DNA of 64,000 bases, from positions 186,001 to 250,000 of the forward strand of contig NZ_FNEV01000002.1 in assembly GCF_900100295.1 (NCBI RefSeq). Direction: 5' to 3'. Origin of the DNA: Salimicrobium halophilum (GTDB lineage: Bacteria > Bacillota > Bacilli > Bacillales > Halobacillaceae). The position numbers and the translations under genes are program-made. How positions within the stretch are numbered: the stretch's first letter is position 1; each line of letters begins with the position of its first letter. Under the pieces are notes generated by a model. It worked only from the letters and a program-made list of their open reading frames with translations, was not told the origin of the DNA and made no database searches. Shown in pieces: positions 32,987-41,487 of the stretch.

Positions 32987-34108
32987 GTGAATATCAGCAA
33001 AGTAGTTGTACGGCAGATGAAGATGGACCTTAAACATCCATTTACGACAAGCGTGGGGACGGAACAGCACAAAGACGTTATTCTCGTAGAGGTTCAATCA
33101 GAGGATGGACAGTCCGGCTGGGCGGAATCGGTGGCAATCAACGAACCGATCTATAACGAAGAAACGGTACATACGAACTGGCCGATTATGAAAGAGTTTT
33201 TACTACCGAAGTTGTGGGAAGTCCCTGTCACTCATCCTTCAGAAGTGGCGAAGCGTTTTGAAGCGGTGAGGGGGAATTTCAATGCAAAAGCTGCGGTGGA
33301 ACAGGCAGTGTGGGATCTGTACGCAAAAGAACAAGGAATCACTCTGAAAGAGGCTCTTGGTGGAGAATACAGTCAGATTCACGTAGGAGTGAGTGTCGGA
33401 ATTACCGAGACGATGGAGGAGCTGATCGGGAAAATAGAAAGTCATGTGGAGAAGGGCTACAAAAGGATTAAAGTGAAAATCATGCCGGGATGGGATGTGG
33501 ATGTGCTTACTGCCATCCGTGAGAAATTCCCGGATATCGAGCTGATGGCCGATGCGAATTGTGCCTACACGCTTCAGGATGTGAAGCATTTGAAGAAGCT
33601 CGATGCGTTCAACCTGACGATGATAGAACAGCCGCTCGCTCATGATGACATCATCGATCACGCTGTGCTTCAACGGCTTCTTGAGACTCCGATCTGTCTG
33701 GATGAAAGTCTCCATACATACGAAGATGTGCGAAAAGCTGTCCAGTTCGGCAGCTGTCAGATCGTCAACTTGAAAGTCGGGCGCGTAGGTGGACTGACGG
33801 AGACGCTCAAGATCCACGAGTTCTGCCGGGAAAATAATGTGCCTATGTGGTGTGGAGGAATGCTCGAGACCGGGATAGGTCGTGCGCATAATGTGGCGCT
33901 TTCCACCCTTTCCCAATTTACGTATCCAGGCGATACGGCACCTTCCTCTCATTACTGGACGAAGGATATCATCACGCCGGAAGTTACGATGGAAAATGGA
34001 GTCATTCAGGTTCCTGATAAACCGGGGATCGGGTATGAAGTGGATGTCGACTTTGTGGAATCCCTTACTGAACGGAAGGAGGTTTTCACGCGTGACGAAA
34101 ACGCTTAG
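32987..34108 (+). CDS. menC: N-acylamino-acid racemase / o-succinylbenzoate synthase
   Basis: The 373-residue enolase-superfamily enzyme has all catalytic residues at the positions known for Amycolatopsis N-acylamino-acid racemase: the KxK pair Lys162/Lys164, metal ligands Asp189 (MADANC), Glu214 (MIEQP) and Asp239 (CLDES), and Lys263 (NLKVGRVGG). Such enzymes catalyse o-succinylbenzoate synthesis for menaquinone, N-succinylamino-acid racemisation, or both. No other men genes are present. The next gene is an acyltransferase, as in the N-succinylamino-acid racemase operon of Geobacillus, so racemisation is the more likely role. The start is GTG 32987. The menC symbol reflects family only. Confidence 0.82.
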   Translation: MNISKVVVRQMKMDLKHPFTTSVGTEQHKDVILVEVQSEDGQSGWAESVAINEPIYNEETVHTNWPIMKEFLLPKLWEVPVTHPSEVAKRFEAVRGNFNAKAAVEQAVWDLYAKEQGITLKEALGGEYSQIHVGVSVGITETMEELIGKIESHVEKGYKRIKVKIMPGWDVDVLTAIREKFPDIELMADANCAYTLQDVKHLKKLDAFNLTMIEQPLAHDDIIDHAVLQRLLETPICLDESLHTYEDVRKAVQFGSCQIVNLKVGRVGGLTETLKIHEFCRENNVPMWCGGMLETGIGRAHNVALSTLSQFTYPGDTAPSSHYWTKDIITPEVTMENGVIQVPDKPGIGYEVDVDFVESLTERKEVFTRDENA

Positions 34109-34793
34109 AGAGGAAACGGTGCGGCATCAGCCAAGTCAGGAAAAGGAAAAAGTCACTTTTTCTCTTCTGGGTTTGCCTCATATTTCTGAAATCAGAAGTC
34201 TTCAGGAAAAAGTGAAGGAGAAACTGCAGCAGAAAGAGTTGCTGCAGGCACTGACCGATGAGGAGCTCACTTTTGTTCTCGGAGAGGGAGGCATGGTTCT
34301 GGGTGTTTACGCGGAAGAAGAACTGATCGCCTTCCGGGCGATGATGTATCCGGAAGCGGATGACCCGGAAAACCTCGGGAAGGACCTTGATCTTGATACT
34401 ACGAAAGTCGCTCACCAGGAAATATCTTGCGTCGACCCGGATTATCAGGGGAATGGCCTGCAGAAGAAAATGGGAGAGACGATCATGCAGGAATTCAGCG
34501 AAGCAAGACCTGATCTTGTGCACGTGTTATGCACGGTTCACCCTGGCAATGAAGCGAGCCTTCGGGATAAATTCCACCACGGGATGGTCATCGCGGATCT
34601 GAAGGAGAAATACGCCGGCAAGTTGCGCTATATCATGTATCTGCCGATGAATGAAACCATCCATTTAGATGCAGAAGAAATCATTTCCGTACCCGTCAAT
34701 GATATCGATCAACAAAAAGAACTGCTGAAAGAAAATTACATCGGCTATGATTACGCGGATGGGAAAGTATTGTATGGAAAACGGAATAATTAA
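34092..34793 (+). CDS. GNAT acyltransferase of the racemase operon
   Basis: The 233-residue protein starts at GTG 34092, 9 bases after AAGGAGG and 17 bases inside the end of the racemase gene. GNAT features include ISCVDPDYQGNGLQKKMGE (acyl-CoA loop) and NEASLRDKFHHGM. In Geobacillus, a comparable acyltransferase attaches succinyl groups to D-amino acids before racemisation, and a hydrolase removes them. I infer the same here. No deacylase gene lies next to it. A longer frame from 33882 is out of register with the racemase and is not credible. Confidence 0.8.
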   Translation: MTKTLREETVRHQPSQEKEKVTFSLLGLPHISEIRSLQEKVKEKLQQKELLQALTDEELTFVLGEGGMVLGVYAEEELIAFRAMMYPEADDPENLGKDLDLDTTKVAHQEISCVDPDYQGNGLQKKMGETIMQEFSEARPDLVHVLCTVHPGNEASLRDKFHHGMVIADLKEKYAGKLRYIMYLPMNETIHLDAEEIISVPVNDIDQQKELLKENYIGYDYADGKVLYGKRNN

Positions 34794-34810
34794 ACAAGAG
34801 GAGGATCCTT

Positions 34811-36241
34811 ATGAATAAGACGATGACGTTCTGGAAAGCTATGATTCCTCTGACGCTTATGATTCTTGCGATGTTGTATACGATTGTAGTTGCCGAAGGA
34901 GCTCCTCATATTCCTTTGCTGTTCGGAGCTCTCGTCGCCGGGTTGGTAGCCTGGTGGAGCGGCTACACGTGGGAAGATATTGAAACAGGGATGTACAAAG
35001 GCATCAATCTGGCTCTGCCTGCCATCGTGATCATTTCACTCGTCGGGTTGACGATCGGATCGTGGATTGGTGGCGGAGTTGTCGGCACAATGATCTATTA
35101 CGGACTGCAACTGATTTCCCCGTCGCTTTTTCTTGTCGCTATCGCTGTCATTTGCGCGATCGTAGCTATATCGATCGGAAGCTCCTGGTCGACGATGGGC
35201 ACGATCGGGATCGCCGGTATGGGGATTGGAGCCAGTATGGGAATATCCGCTCCGATGGTAGCTGGTGCCATCATTTCAGGGGCGTATTTCGGAGATAAGA
35301 TGTCACCGCTCTCTGATACCACGAACCTTGCTTCCGGCCTGACACGGACGGATCTATTCGTACATATCCGGCATATGCTTTATACGACGGTCCCGGCTTT
35401 TACGTTGGCATTGATCATTTATTTTATCATGGGACGTAATACGGGAAACGGAAATGCTTCCACCGGGGATATCGAAAAGACGATGGCCGCTTTGCAGGAT
35501 TCCTTTCTGATTTCTCCGTGGCTGCTTTTGGTACCGCTTGCAGTCATTATACTCGTCATTCGTAAGGTACCTGCAATCCCGGCGCTTGCCGTCGGAATCA
35601 TTCTCGGGTTTCTGGCACAGATTTTTGTACAGGGTGGTGCGGCCGGAGATGCCGTAGTCACGCTCTATTCCGGGTTCAGTATTGAATCAGGGAATGAAGT
35701 CGTGGACTCTCTGTTCAACCGTGGCGGATTGTCCTCGATGATGTACACGATTTCCATGACGATCGTGGCGATGATTTTCGGTGGAATCCTCGAACACACC
35801 GGAATGCTGAAAGCGATCGTCGATCAGATTCTGAAAGTCACGAAGACAGCGCGTGGTCTTATCCCGACGACGATTGTTTCCAGTTTCGCAACGAACTTGA
35901 CGTGTTCGGAGCAGTACATATCCGTGGTGGTTCCGGGGCGTATGTACGCAAGAGCCTATACGGAACATAACCTGGATTCGCGTAACCTTTCACGTGCAGT
36001 AGAAGACGGCGGAACGCTGACCTCCGTATTTGTTCCGTGGAATACGTGCGGGGTATTCATTTATGGGACACTTGGTGTTCACGCGTTCGAATATGCTCCT
36101 TATGCTTTACTGAATCTGTTCGTACCGATCATCAGTATCATTTTCGCCTGGATCGGGTTCAGTATCGTGAAAATTTCCGACGATGAAAAAGAAAAGATTC
36201 TGGAAGAGACGAGAGATCTGGATGAACGGTCTGTCGTCTGA
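34811..36241 (+). CDS. nhaC: NhaC family Na+/H+ antiporter
   Basis: The 476-residue protein has 11 or 12 membrane helices and the NhaC pattern, including SGAYFGDKMSPLSDTTNLAS and a later TNLTCSEQYISVVVPGRMY. NhaC proteins exchange sodium for protons; some relatives carry amino or organic acids instead. It starts at ATG 34811 behind GAGGAGG, 17 bases after the acyltransferase gene, so it belongs to that operon. The association raises the possibility that it transports an amino-acid derivative. It ends at a terminator. Confidence 0.88.
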   Translation: MNKTMTFWKAMIPLTLMILAMLYTIVVAEGAPHIPLLFGALVAGLVAWWSGYTWEDIETGMYKGINLALPAIVIISLVGLTIGSWIGGGVVGTMIYYGLQLISPSLFLVAIAVICAIVAISIGSSWSTMGTIGIAGMGIGASMGISAPMVAGAIISGAYFGDKMSPLSDTTNLASGLTRTDLFVHIRHMLYTTVPAFTLALIIYFIMGRNTGNGNASTGDIEKTMAALQDSFLISPWLLLVPLAVIILVIRKVPAIPALAVGIILGFLAQIFVQGGAAGDAVVTLYSGFSIESGNEVVDSLFNRGGLSSMMYTISMTIVAMIFGGILEHTGMLKAIVDQILKVTKTARGLIPTTIVSSFATNLTCSEQYISVVVPGRMYARAYTEHNLDSRNLSRAVEDGGTLTSVFVPWNTCGVFIYGTLGVHAFEYAPYALLNLFVPIISIIFAWIGFSIVKISDDEKEKILEETRDLDERSVV

Positions 36242-36247
36242 ATAGAT

Positions 36248-36279
36248 ACACAGTCTCCTTGGCAGGAGGCTGTGTTTTC
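36248..36279 (+). terminator. Rho-independent terminator after nhaC
   Basis: ACACAG (36248-36253) pairs with CTGTGT (36270-36275), and an inner TCCT/AGGA pair extends the stem. TTTT follows. Confidence 0.7.
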
Positions 36280-36362
36280 ATATTGTGGAAAAGATAGAAC
36301 TTTCGTTTTTGAAGAGGCAGCGTTAAAATGGACAGGTAGGATAGAAGGAAGGGGGAGGACCA

Positions 36363-36542
36363 ATGATTTTCTTTTACATATTGATGGCAGGGTTCATCGG
36401 CTTGATCACACTTGGATGGAGAGGGTCTATTCTAGGACTGGTAATAGGTATTGTCTATGCAGTTGTGGAAATCAATGCGAAAAAGATCACCCGGCTGGAA
36501 GAAGAGATTCATACACTGAAAAAAGAGCTGGCGGAGAAATGA
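36363..36542 (+). CDS. 59-residue membrane protein coupled to the DUF488 gene
   Basis: ATG 36363 follows GGGGGAGGA. The 59-codon frame encodes hydrophobic residues 1-35 (FYILMAGFIGLITLGWRG and so on) and a C-terminal coiled-coil helix (KKITRLEEEIHTLKKELAE). Its stop overlaps the start of the DUF488 gene (ATGA), which argues strongly that it is real and co-translated. The function is unknown. Confidence 0.68.
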   Translation: MIFFYILMAGFIGLITLGWRGSILGLVIGIVYAVVEINAKKITRLEEEIHTLKKELAEK

Positions 36543-37090
36543 CCAACATCATTTATAGTATCGGGCATTCTACCCACTCAAAGGAGTTTTTCCTTACGAT
36601 GCTTAAAGAAGCGAAGGTGGATGCGGTGGCGGATGTTCGTGCCTTTCCGGCTAGTCGTAAATTCCCTCATTTCAATCAGGGGACGATGAAGGAATGGCTA
36701 GCGGGTGCAGGGATTTCCTACTCGCATCACCCGCTTCTCGCTGGACGTCGTAACAAAGCAGGTCACGTACAGCCGGAAGTGAACGGGGCGTGGGAGAACC
36801 AGTCGTTCCATAATTATGCCGACTACACGCTTACCGAGGAGTTCAAGGAAGGCGCGAAAGAGCTCGAGGTGCTGGGAAATGAAAAAACGGTCGCCTACTT
36901 TTGTGCGGAGAGGCATCCTTCTAGGTGTCACAGACTTCTGATCAGTAATCATTTGGCGGCAAATGGATGGGAAGTCTTTCATATAATGGATGACAACGAT
37001 GAACCATCCCTCGTCACACATGAACAGGGGCGCTGGGGCGCGATGCCGATTGTAGAGACAGATGGAACGGTGGTGTATCCGGAGGAGTGA
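36539..37090 (+). CDS. DUF488 family protein
   Basis: The 183-residue protein opens IIYSIGHSTHSKEFFLTML and contains DVRAFPASRKFPHFN and VAYFCAERHPSRCHRLLISN. These are the three signature blocks of DUF488, including the conserved cysteines of the CAE..P..CHR motif. The function of the family is not known. The start at ATG 36539 overlaps the upstream small membrane gene; the frame before it is not coding. Confidence 0.88.
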   Translation: MTNIIYSIGHSTHSKEFFLTMLKEAKVDAVADVRAFPASRKFPHFNQGTMKEWLAGAGISYSHHPLLAGRRNKAGHVQPEVNGAWENQSFHNYADYTLTEEFKEGAKELEVLGNEKTVAYFCAERHPSRCHRLLISNHLAANGWEVFHIMDDNDEPSLVTHEQGRWGAMPIVETDGTVVYPEE

Positions 37091-37105
37091 AGACTGGGAA
37101 GCGGG

Positions 37106-37128
37106 GCACGGAGCTCCGTTTTTCTTTT
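37106..37128 (+). terminator. Weak terminator after the DUF488 gene
   Basis: The palindrome ACGGAGCTCCGT allows only a 4-bp stem with a 4-base loop, but TTTTCTTTT follows directly. Confidence 0.35.
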
Positions 37129-37236
37129 GGGACAAAGTAGGCTTTTCTGTAAATTTATGAAACTATTTCAGATCTCACACGTAGAAAGTGATGATCTACA
37201 TAGGAACAGAAAACGATTCGGTAAGGAGGGAATGGA

Positions 37237-37716
37237 ATGAAAAAGATACTACACTTATTTATACTTTCGTTCGTTGCCATGTCCGGAGTGCTATACCTGA
37301 TCGGCGGGGAAGTGGGGAGTTCACTTTTATCCGGGCTGGTCTTCGCACTCCTGCTGGCTTTGGTGCTCGGCGGATTGAATCAGTTCAACGGAGGACATGA
37401 TACGGTTCAGGAAGAACTGATGGATCTGCCTCTTTCGTTCGAAGAAGCCTTCGAACAATGCAGGGAAGCGGGACTTCAACTGAAAAAAGCGGAGATCCAG
37501 GAGGAGCGGAGAAGAGACGGAATCCTTCTCGTCCATACAGGAGCTTCGTGGAAATCCTGGGGAGATGAGGTACTCTTCCAGGTACAGGATATCGACGCCA
37601 CTACGACCAGGGTCGCCGTGACGAGCCGCCCGAGGATGAAGGGGACGATGATGGACTACGGGCAGAATTATGAGAATGTATCGTCTATCAGAAAGCACCT
37701 GCAGAAGGCGGGCTGA
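37237..37716 (+). CDS. Membrane-anchored protein, unknown
   Basis: ATG 37237 lies behind AAGGAGGG. The 159-residue protein has two hydrophobic helices (about 4-22 and 28-48). A cytoplasmic or exported domain follows, with a helix LSFEEAFEQCREAGLQLKKA and strands DEVLFQVQDIDATTTRVAV, an alpha/beta arrangement I cannot name. It stands alone before the thiamine operon. Confidence 0.62.
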   Translation: MKKILHLFILSFVAMSGVLYLIGGEVGSSLLSGLVFALLLALVLGGLNQFNGGHDTVQEELMDLPLSFEEAFEQCREAGLQLKKAEIQEERRRDGILLVHTGASWKSWGDEVLFQVQDIDATTTRVAVTSRPRMKGTMMDYGQNYENVSSIRKHLQKAG

Positions 37717-37756
37717 TCAGAATTTCTTCCGAGAAGATGCATAATTTTCTAAACTT

Positions 37757-37765
37757 TGTTATACT
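37757..37765 (+). promoter_or_regulatory. Extended -10 promoter of the thiamine operon
   Basis: TGTTATACT fits an extended -10 element (TGn plus TATACT). It lies 29 bases before the riboswitch. No good -35 element is visible, which an extended -10 can tolerate. Confidence 0.45.
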
Positions 37766-37793
37766 GGGTTTGTCCAAGTGAATAGTGAACTTA

Positions 37794-37887
37794 ACTACTA
37801 GGGGTGCCCGTCAAGCGGGCTGAGAGGAAAGCGTGACTTTCCGACTCTTGGGACCTGATCTGGGTGATGCCAGCGTGGGGAAGTAGT
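37794..37887 (+). ncRNA. TPP riboswitch 1, upstream of thiW
   Basis: The THI element is clear: GGGGTGCCC, GGCTGAGAGG, GACCTGATCTGGGTGATGCC and GCGTGGGGAAG occur in order. The closing P1 helix is ACTACT (37794-37799) with AGTAGT (37882-37887). It binds thiamine pyrophosphate. A terminator hairpin 18 bases downstream shows transcriptional control. Confidence 0.95.
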
Positions 37888-37905
37888 CAACATACCATTG
37901 ACAAA

Positions 37906-37938
37906 CCGGGTCCCATCTATCAGGGATCCGGTTTTTTT
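37906..37938 (+). terminator. Riboswitch-controlled attenuator
   Basis: CCGGGTCCC (37906-37914) pairs with GGGATCCGG (37923-37931), followed by seven T residues. It lies between TPP riboswitch 1 and thiW and should form when TPP is bound. Confidence 0.88.
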
Positions 37939-37976
37939 GGCTTCCCCTCCTATCAGAGGAAAAGGAGGGAAAAGAG

Positions 37977-38465
37977 ATGAATCGTACGAAGATGCTCACG
38001 ACGATGGCTGTACTGACCGCTTTGGGCACATTGGGAGCACAAATGCTCTGGTTCCCGGCAGGTGTAGCGAAAGCCTATCCCGTCCAGCATGCCGTAAATG
38101 TGATTGCTGCCGTTTCGCTTGGACCAGTACCGGCAGTGACAATTGCGTTTATGATCGGTGTGCTGAGGAACCTTCTGGGTCTCGGGACGCTGCTCGCGTT
38201 TCCGGGAGGGATGATTGGTGCTCTGTTTGCGGGGCTCAGCTATCACTACACGAAGCGTGTCGGTGGGGCGGTTACCGGAGAAATCATCGGTACCGGTCTG
38301 TTCGGATCACTCGCATCCGTGCCGATGGCGAATCTTTTGATGGGGTCGGAAGCGGGCGTATTCGCTTTTGTACCATCGTTCGTTGTAAGTACTGTCACGG
38401 GAGCTTTGATCGGCTGGATGGTTTCTATTCGACTGAAACAGACAGCTATCGTCACAAATGTATAA
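37977..38465 (+). CDS. thiW: ThiW, S-component of an ECF thiazole transporter
   Basis: The 162-residue membrane protein has five or six helices and the ThiW pattern: LGTLGAQMLWFPAGVAKAYP followed by VQHAVNVIAAVSLGP. ThiW is the substrate-binding subunit of an energy-coupling-factor importer for the thiazole precursor of thiamine. It starts at ATG 37977 behind GGAGGG. It is the first gene after riboswitch 1. The shared ECF ATPases and T-component are not in this window. Confidence 0.92.
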   Translation: MNRTKMLTTMAVLTALGTLGAQMLWFPAGVAKAYPVQHAVNVIAAVSLGPVPAVTIAFMIGVLRNLLGLGTLLAFPGGMIGALFAGLSYHYTKRVGGAVTGEIIGTGLFGSLASVPMANLLMGSEAGVFAFVPSFVVSTVTGALIGWMVSIRLKQTAIVTNV

Positions 38466-38470
38466 GAACG

Positions 38471-38557
38471 TTGCTGGGGGCGCGATTGTCGCTGAGATAA
38501 GGCATTGCCTTAGTCCCTTTGAACCTGATGCGGGTCATGCCGACGAAGGGAAGCACT
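38471..38557 (+). ncRNA. TPP riboswitch 2, upstream of tenA
   Basis: A second, diverged THI element begins 5 bases after the thiW stop: GGGGGCGCG, GTCGCTGAGATAAGG, CTTTGAACCTGATGCGGGTC and CGACGAAGGGAAG. P1 pairs TGCT (38472-38475) with AGCA (38552-38555). No T-tailed hairpin follows. Instead GCTTCCT at about 38571-38577 can pair with the tenA ribosome binding site AGGAGGC, so this copy probably controls translation. Confidence 0.9.
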
Positions 38558-38604
38558 CTGAACCCGAGAGGCTTCCTGTATTCAAAACAAGGAGGCTATT
38601 TTTT

Positions 38605-39291
38605 ATGACATTTACTGAAGATTTGAGAAGAGAAAACGACGACATTTTCCAGGCGATTTTCAACCATCCGTTTGTTCGTGGTTTGGGAGAAGGAGAATTG
38701 CAGGATGATGCAGTCGCTCATTATGTGAAAGCAGACTATGAATATTTGAATACGTTCATGCAGCTGTATGGAACAGCGGTCTCTCAATCGAAGAAACGTG
38801 AGGATATCGCCTTTTTCCAGGGACAAATCGCTTTTGTCCTCGGAGATGAAATTCATCCCCACCGAAATCTGTGCGACTATATTGGGGTGCCATATGAAGA
38901 GTTGAAGGGCTTCCCGATGCCGCCGACGGCTGATCACTATCGCACGCATATGAAAAGTGTCGCCACGGAAGGGCTGCTCGGAAAAACGATCGCAGCGATG
39001 TTGCCATGCCCGTGGACGTATCAGGAGATCGGCCGGGAGCTGAAGAAAGAATTCGCCCCTGAGACGAATCATCCTTTTTACGAGTGGATCGAATTCTACG
39101 CTAATGATTCCATCACGGAAACGACCGATTACCTGTTGAAGCGTCTGGATGAAGAAGCGGAAGCGGCATCTCTGGAGGATCGTCAGCTTATGAAGGAAGC
39201 GTTCCGGAAGAGCTGTCAGCTGGAGTATGCGTTCTGGGAGATGTCTTATACGAAAGAAGACTGGCCGGTAGCGGAGGGGGTATTAAAATGA
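38605..39291 (+). CDS. tenA: Aminopyrimidine aminohydrolase TenA (thiaminase II)
   Basis: The 228-residue protein carries the TenA catalytic residues Asp44 (VKADYEYL) and Cys135 (AMLPCPWTY) at the same positions as the Bacillus subtilis enzyme. TenA hydrolyses degraded thiamine products to hydroxymethylpyrimidine for salvage. The start is ATG 38605 behind AAGGAGGC, within the control region of riboswitch 2. The frame upstream runs through the riboswitch and is not coding. It overlaps thiD by 4 bases. Confidence 0.94.
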   Translation: MTFTEDLRRENDDIFQAIFNHPFVRGLGEGELQDDAVAHYVKADYEYLNTFMQLYGTAVSQSKKREDIAFFQGQIAFVLGDEIHPHRNLCDYIGVPYEELKGFPMPPTADHYRTHMKSVATEGLLGKTIAAMLPCPWTYQEIGRELKKEFAPETNHPFYEWIEFYANDSITETTDYLLKRLDEEAEAASLEDRQLMKEAFRKSCQLEYAFWEMSYTKEDWPVAEGVLK

Positions 39292-40088
39292 AGCCGTTCA
39301 CAGCACTTACCATCGCAGGATCCGACTCCGGAGGTGGAGCCGGCATCCAGGCAGATATCAAAACATTTGAAGAGTGGGAAGTGTACGGCATGTCTGTGCT
39401 CACTTCTCTTACAGCGCAGAATACGACAGGCGTCCAGGATGTTCATCACGTCCCGGTTCCCTTTATCGAAGCACAGCTCAGTAGTATAGAAGAAGACCTT
39501 CCGGTAAATGTCATCAAGACCGGAATGGTGGCGACGAAAGAAGCAGCAGAGGTCGTGGGGAACTGGATCGCACGTCAACATGCGCCTTATGTGTGTGATC
39601 CTGTGATGGTTTCCACTAGTGGTCATCCACTCATGGAACAAGAGACCCGGACTGCTCTTTCTGAAGACTTGTTTCCTCATGCATCGGTAGTGACTCCGAA
39701 TATTCCGGAAGCTGAGACGCTTCTCGATATGGAGATCAAAACGGAAGAGGATATGGAAGAAGCTGCACGGAAATTTGTAGATAGCCTTGGAGCTAAGGGT
39801 GCACTGGTGAAAGGTGGCCATCTGAACGGAGAAGCGGTGGACATCCTATATGATGGAGAAATCATGCGGACGTACCGGGAAGATAGAATCTCTACGGAGA
39901 ACACACATGGCACCGGATGCACGTATGCCTCGGCGATTGCTGCCAACCTGGCGATGGGGCGATCGTTACCGGTTGCCGTGGAACATGCGAAGGGCTACAT
40001 CACTGAAGCGATCCGTCATTCTTTTGACATCGGTTCCGGGAGCGGACCAACCAATCATTGGGCTCACAGAAGGGAGCGAGTGCGATGA
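39288..40088 (+). CDS. thiD: Hydroxymethylpyrimidine/phosphomethylpyrimidine kinase
   Basis: The 266-residue ribokinase-fold enzyme begins with the signature [20 protein letters not shown]. It has the anion-hole and catalytic motif [19 protein letters not shown] near residues 204-222. It phosphorylates hydroxymethylpyrimidine twice. The ATG overlaps the tenA stop, and its own stop overlaps thiM, so the genes are coupled. The length is normal. Confidence 0.95.
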   Translation: MKPFTALTIAGSDSGGGAGIQADIKTFEEWEVYGMSVLTSLTAQNTTGVQDVHHVPVPFIEAQLSSIEEDLPVNVIKTGMVATKEAAEVVGNWIARQHAPYVCDPVMVSTSGHPLMEQETRTALSEDLFPHASVVTPNIPEAETLLDMEIKTEEDMEEAARKFVDSLGAKGALVKGGHLNGEAVDILYDGEIMRTYREDRISTENTHGTGCTYASAIAANLAMGRSLPVAVEHAKGYITEAIRHSFDIGSGSGPTNHWAHRRERVR

Positions 40089-40825
40089 ATCTAGCGCAAC
40101 TAAGGGAAGAACGACCGCTCGTCCATCACATCACGAATGAAGTGGTGATGAACTTTTCCGCGAATGGCCTTCTCGCCTTCGGAGGAAGTCCGGTGATGGC
40201 GAAGGAAAGGGAAGAAGTCGAAGAGATCGCAAGTGTCGCGAGTGCGCTTGTTTTGAATATCGGAACCATCCGAAAAGAGGATATAGAAACGATGATCAAA
40301 GCGGGGCAGGCGGCGAATAAGGCAGGGGTTCCTGTACTTCTGGATCCCGTTGGTGCGGGTGCGACAACGTTCAGGAAACAGGCGGTGCAACGAATCGTAC
40401 AGGAAGTTGATGTCTCAGTCGTAAAAGGTAATGCCGGAGAAATAGCGGCACTTGCTGATATTCCTTTGAAGGTGAAAGGTGTCGATGCTGAGGAAGAGGG
40501 GGATGCTGAAGAAATTGCTGTAGAAGCGGCGAAGCGTATTCAGACGATGGTCGTAGTGACTGGCAAGAGGGATGTAATCAGTAATGGCGAAGAATTCACC
40601 ACCTCGTCGCATGGAACACCCCTGCTTGGATCCATTACTGGTGCCGGATGCTTGCTTGGTTCTCTGATGGCGGCCTGCATGGCTATAGAGAAAGATAAGA
40701 AAGAAGCAGCACTGTTTGCCCTCGAGTTTTATAACAAAGCTGCAGAACGTGCTGAGAAGAAAGCGGTAGGCCCAGGTACATTCATTCCTCACCTGCTGGA
40801 TGAACTGGGGAAAGACGATGACTGA
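40085..40825 (+). CDS. thiM: Hydroxyethylthiazole kinase
   Basis: The 246-residue kinase has the family start PLVHHITNEVVMNFSANGLL, the VLLDPVGAGATTFR motif and the catalytic GSITGAGCLLGSL. It phosphorylates the thiazole brought in by the ThiW transporter. The start at ATG 40085 overlaps the thiD stop (ATGA). The length is slightly below the 260-270 residues of many homologues but no motif is missing. Confidence 0.94.
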   Translation: MNLAQLREERPLVHHITNEVVMNFSANGLLAFGGSPVMAKEREEVEEIASVASALVLNIGTIRKEDIETMIKAGQAANKAGVPVLLDPVGAGATTFRKQAVQRIVQEVDVSVVKGNAGEIAALADIPLKVKGVDAEEEGDAEEIAVEAAKRIQTMVVVTGKRDVISNGEEFTTSSHGTPLLGSITGAGCLLGSLMAACMAIEKDKKEAALFALEFYNKAAERAEKKAVGPGTFIPHLLDELGKDDD

Positions 40826-41429
40826 CTATCTACACACTTATTTTATCATGGGCAGCCAGAATTGCAGAGGTAACCCGGAGGAAGTGCTTAAGCAAGCGAT
40901 CCATGGCGGTATTACAGCCTTTCAGTTCCGGGAAAAAGGAACGAATGCGAAAAGCGGAGAGGAAAAAGTAGAGCTGGGTCATCGATTGCGCAGAATTTGT
41001 AAGGATCATGGTATTCCGTTTTTCGTGAATGACGATATCGAACTTGTCTATCAGTTGGAAGCGGATGGGGTGCATGTCGGTCAGGACGATCGTGATATCA
41101 GGGAGGTCCGCGAAGTGTTTCCCGACCTCCAAATAGGGTTGTCTGTATCGACGGAAGAGGAGTTACGTGTAAGCCGGTGGGATCTGGCTGATTACCTTGG
41201 TGTCGGACCTGTGTTCAAAACTTCTTCTAAAGATGATGCGAAAGAAGTGATCGGCATCCAAGGGCTTCAGGCGATTCAGGGACAGGTGCCGTTGCCTGTC
41301 GTTGCGATCGGAGGCATAGACGAATCGAATGTTCAGGCGGTAAGAGAGGCTGGCGCAGGGGTGAGTGTGATTTCAGCTATTGCAGATAGCGAACAACCTG
41401 AAGAAGAAGTAAGGCGTTTACAGTTGTAG
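40818..41429 (+). CDS. thiE: Thiamine phosphate synthase
   Basis: The 203-residue TIM-barrel enzyme shows AFQFREKGTNAKSG, FFVNDDIELVYQLEADGVHV and GQDD, the pyrophosphate site GVGPVFKTSSK and VVAIGGID. It joins phosphorylated pyrimidine and thiazole to thiamine phosphate. The ATG at 40818 lies 8 bases inside thiM. It completes a salvage-only set, since no thiC, thiG or thiF occurs here. A terminator follows. Confidence 0.95.
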   Translation: MTDYLHTYFIMGSQNCRGNPEEVLKQAIHGGITAFQFREKGTNAKSGEEKVELGHRLRRICKDHGIPFFVNDDIELVYQLEADGVHVGQDDRDIREVREVFPDLQIGLSVSTEEELRVSRWDLADYLGVGPVFKTSSKDDAKEVIGIQGLQAIQGQVPLPVVAIGGIDESNVQAVREAGAGVSVISAIADSEQPEEEVRRLQL

Positions 41430-41442
41430 AAAGAAGATATTA

Positions 41443-41478
41443 ATCCCCGCCGGTAAGAGCCCGGTGGGGATTTTTGTG
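41443..41478 (+). terminator. Rho-independent terminator after thiE
   Basis: AATCCCCGCCGG (41443-41454) pairs with CCGGTGGGGATT (41462-41473), followed by a T run. Confidence 0.9.
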
Positions 41479-41487
41479 AGGGGAAAA

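Noticed and set aside
33239-33952. 237-codon minus-strand frame inside the racemase gene
   Set aside because: It is antisense to a gene with complete catalytic residues, and its translation has no recognisable domain or start signal.
37188-37400. 70-codon plus-strand frame overlapping the membrane protein at 37237
   Set aside because: It lies out of register with a well-started gene and has an arginine-rich, non-family composition.
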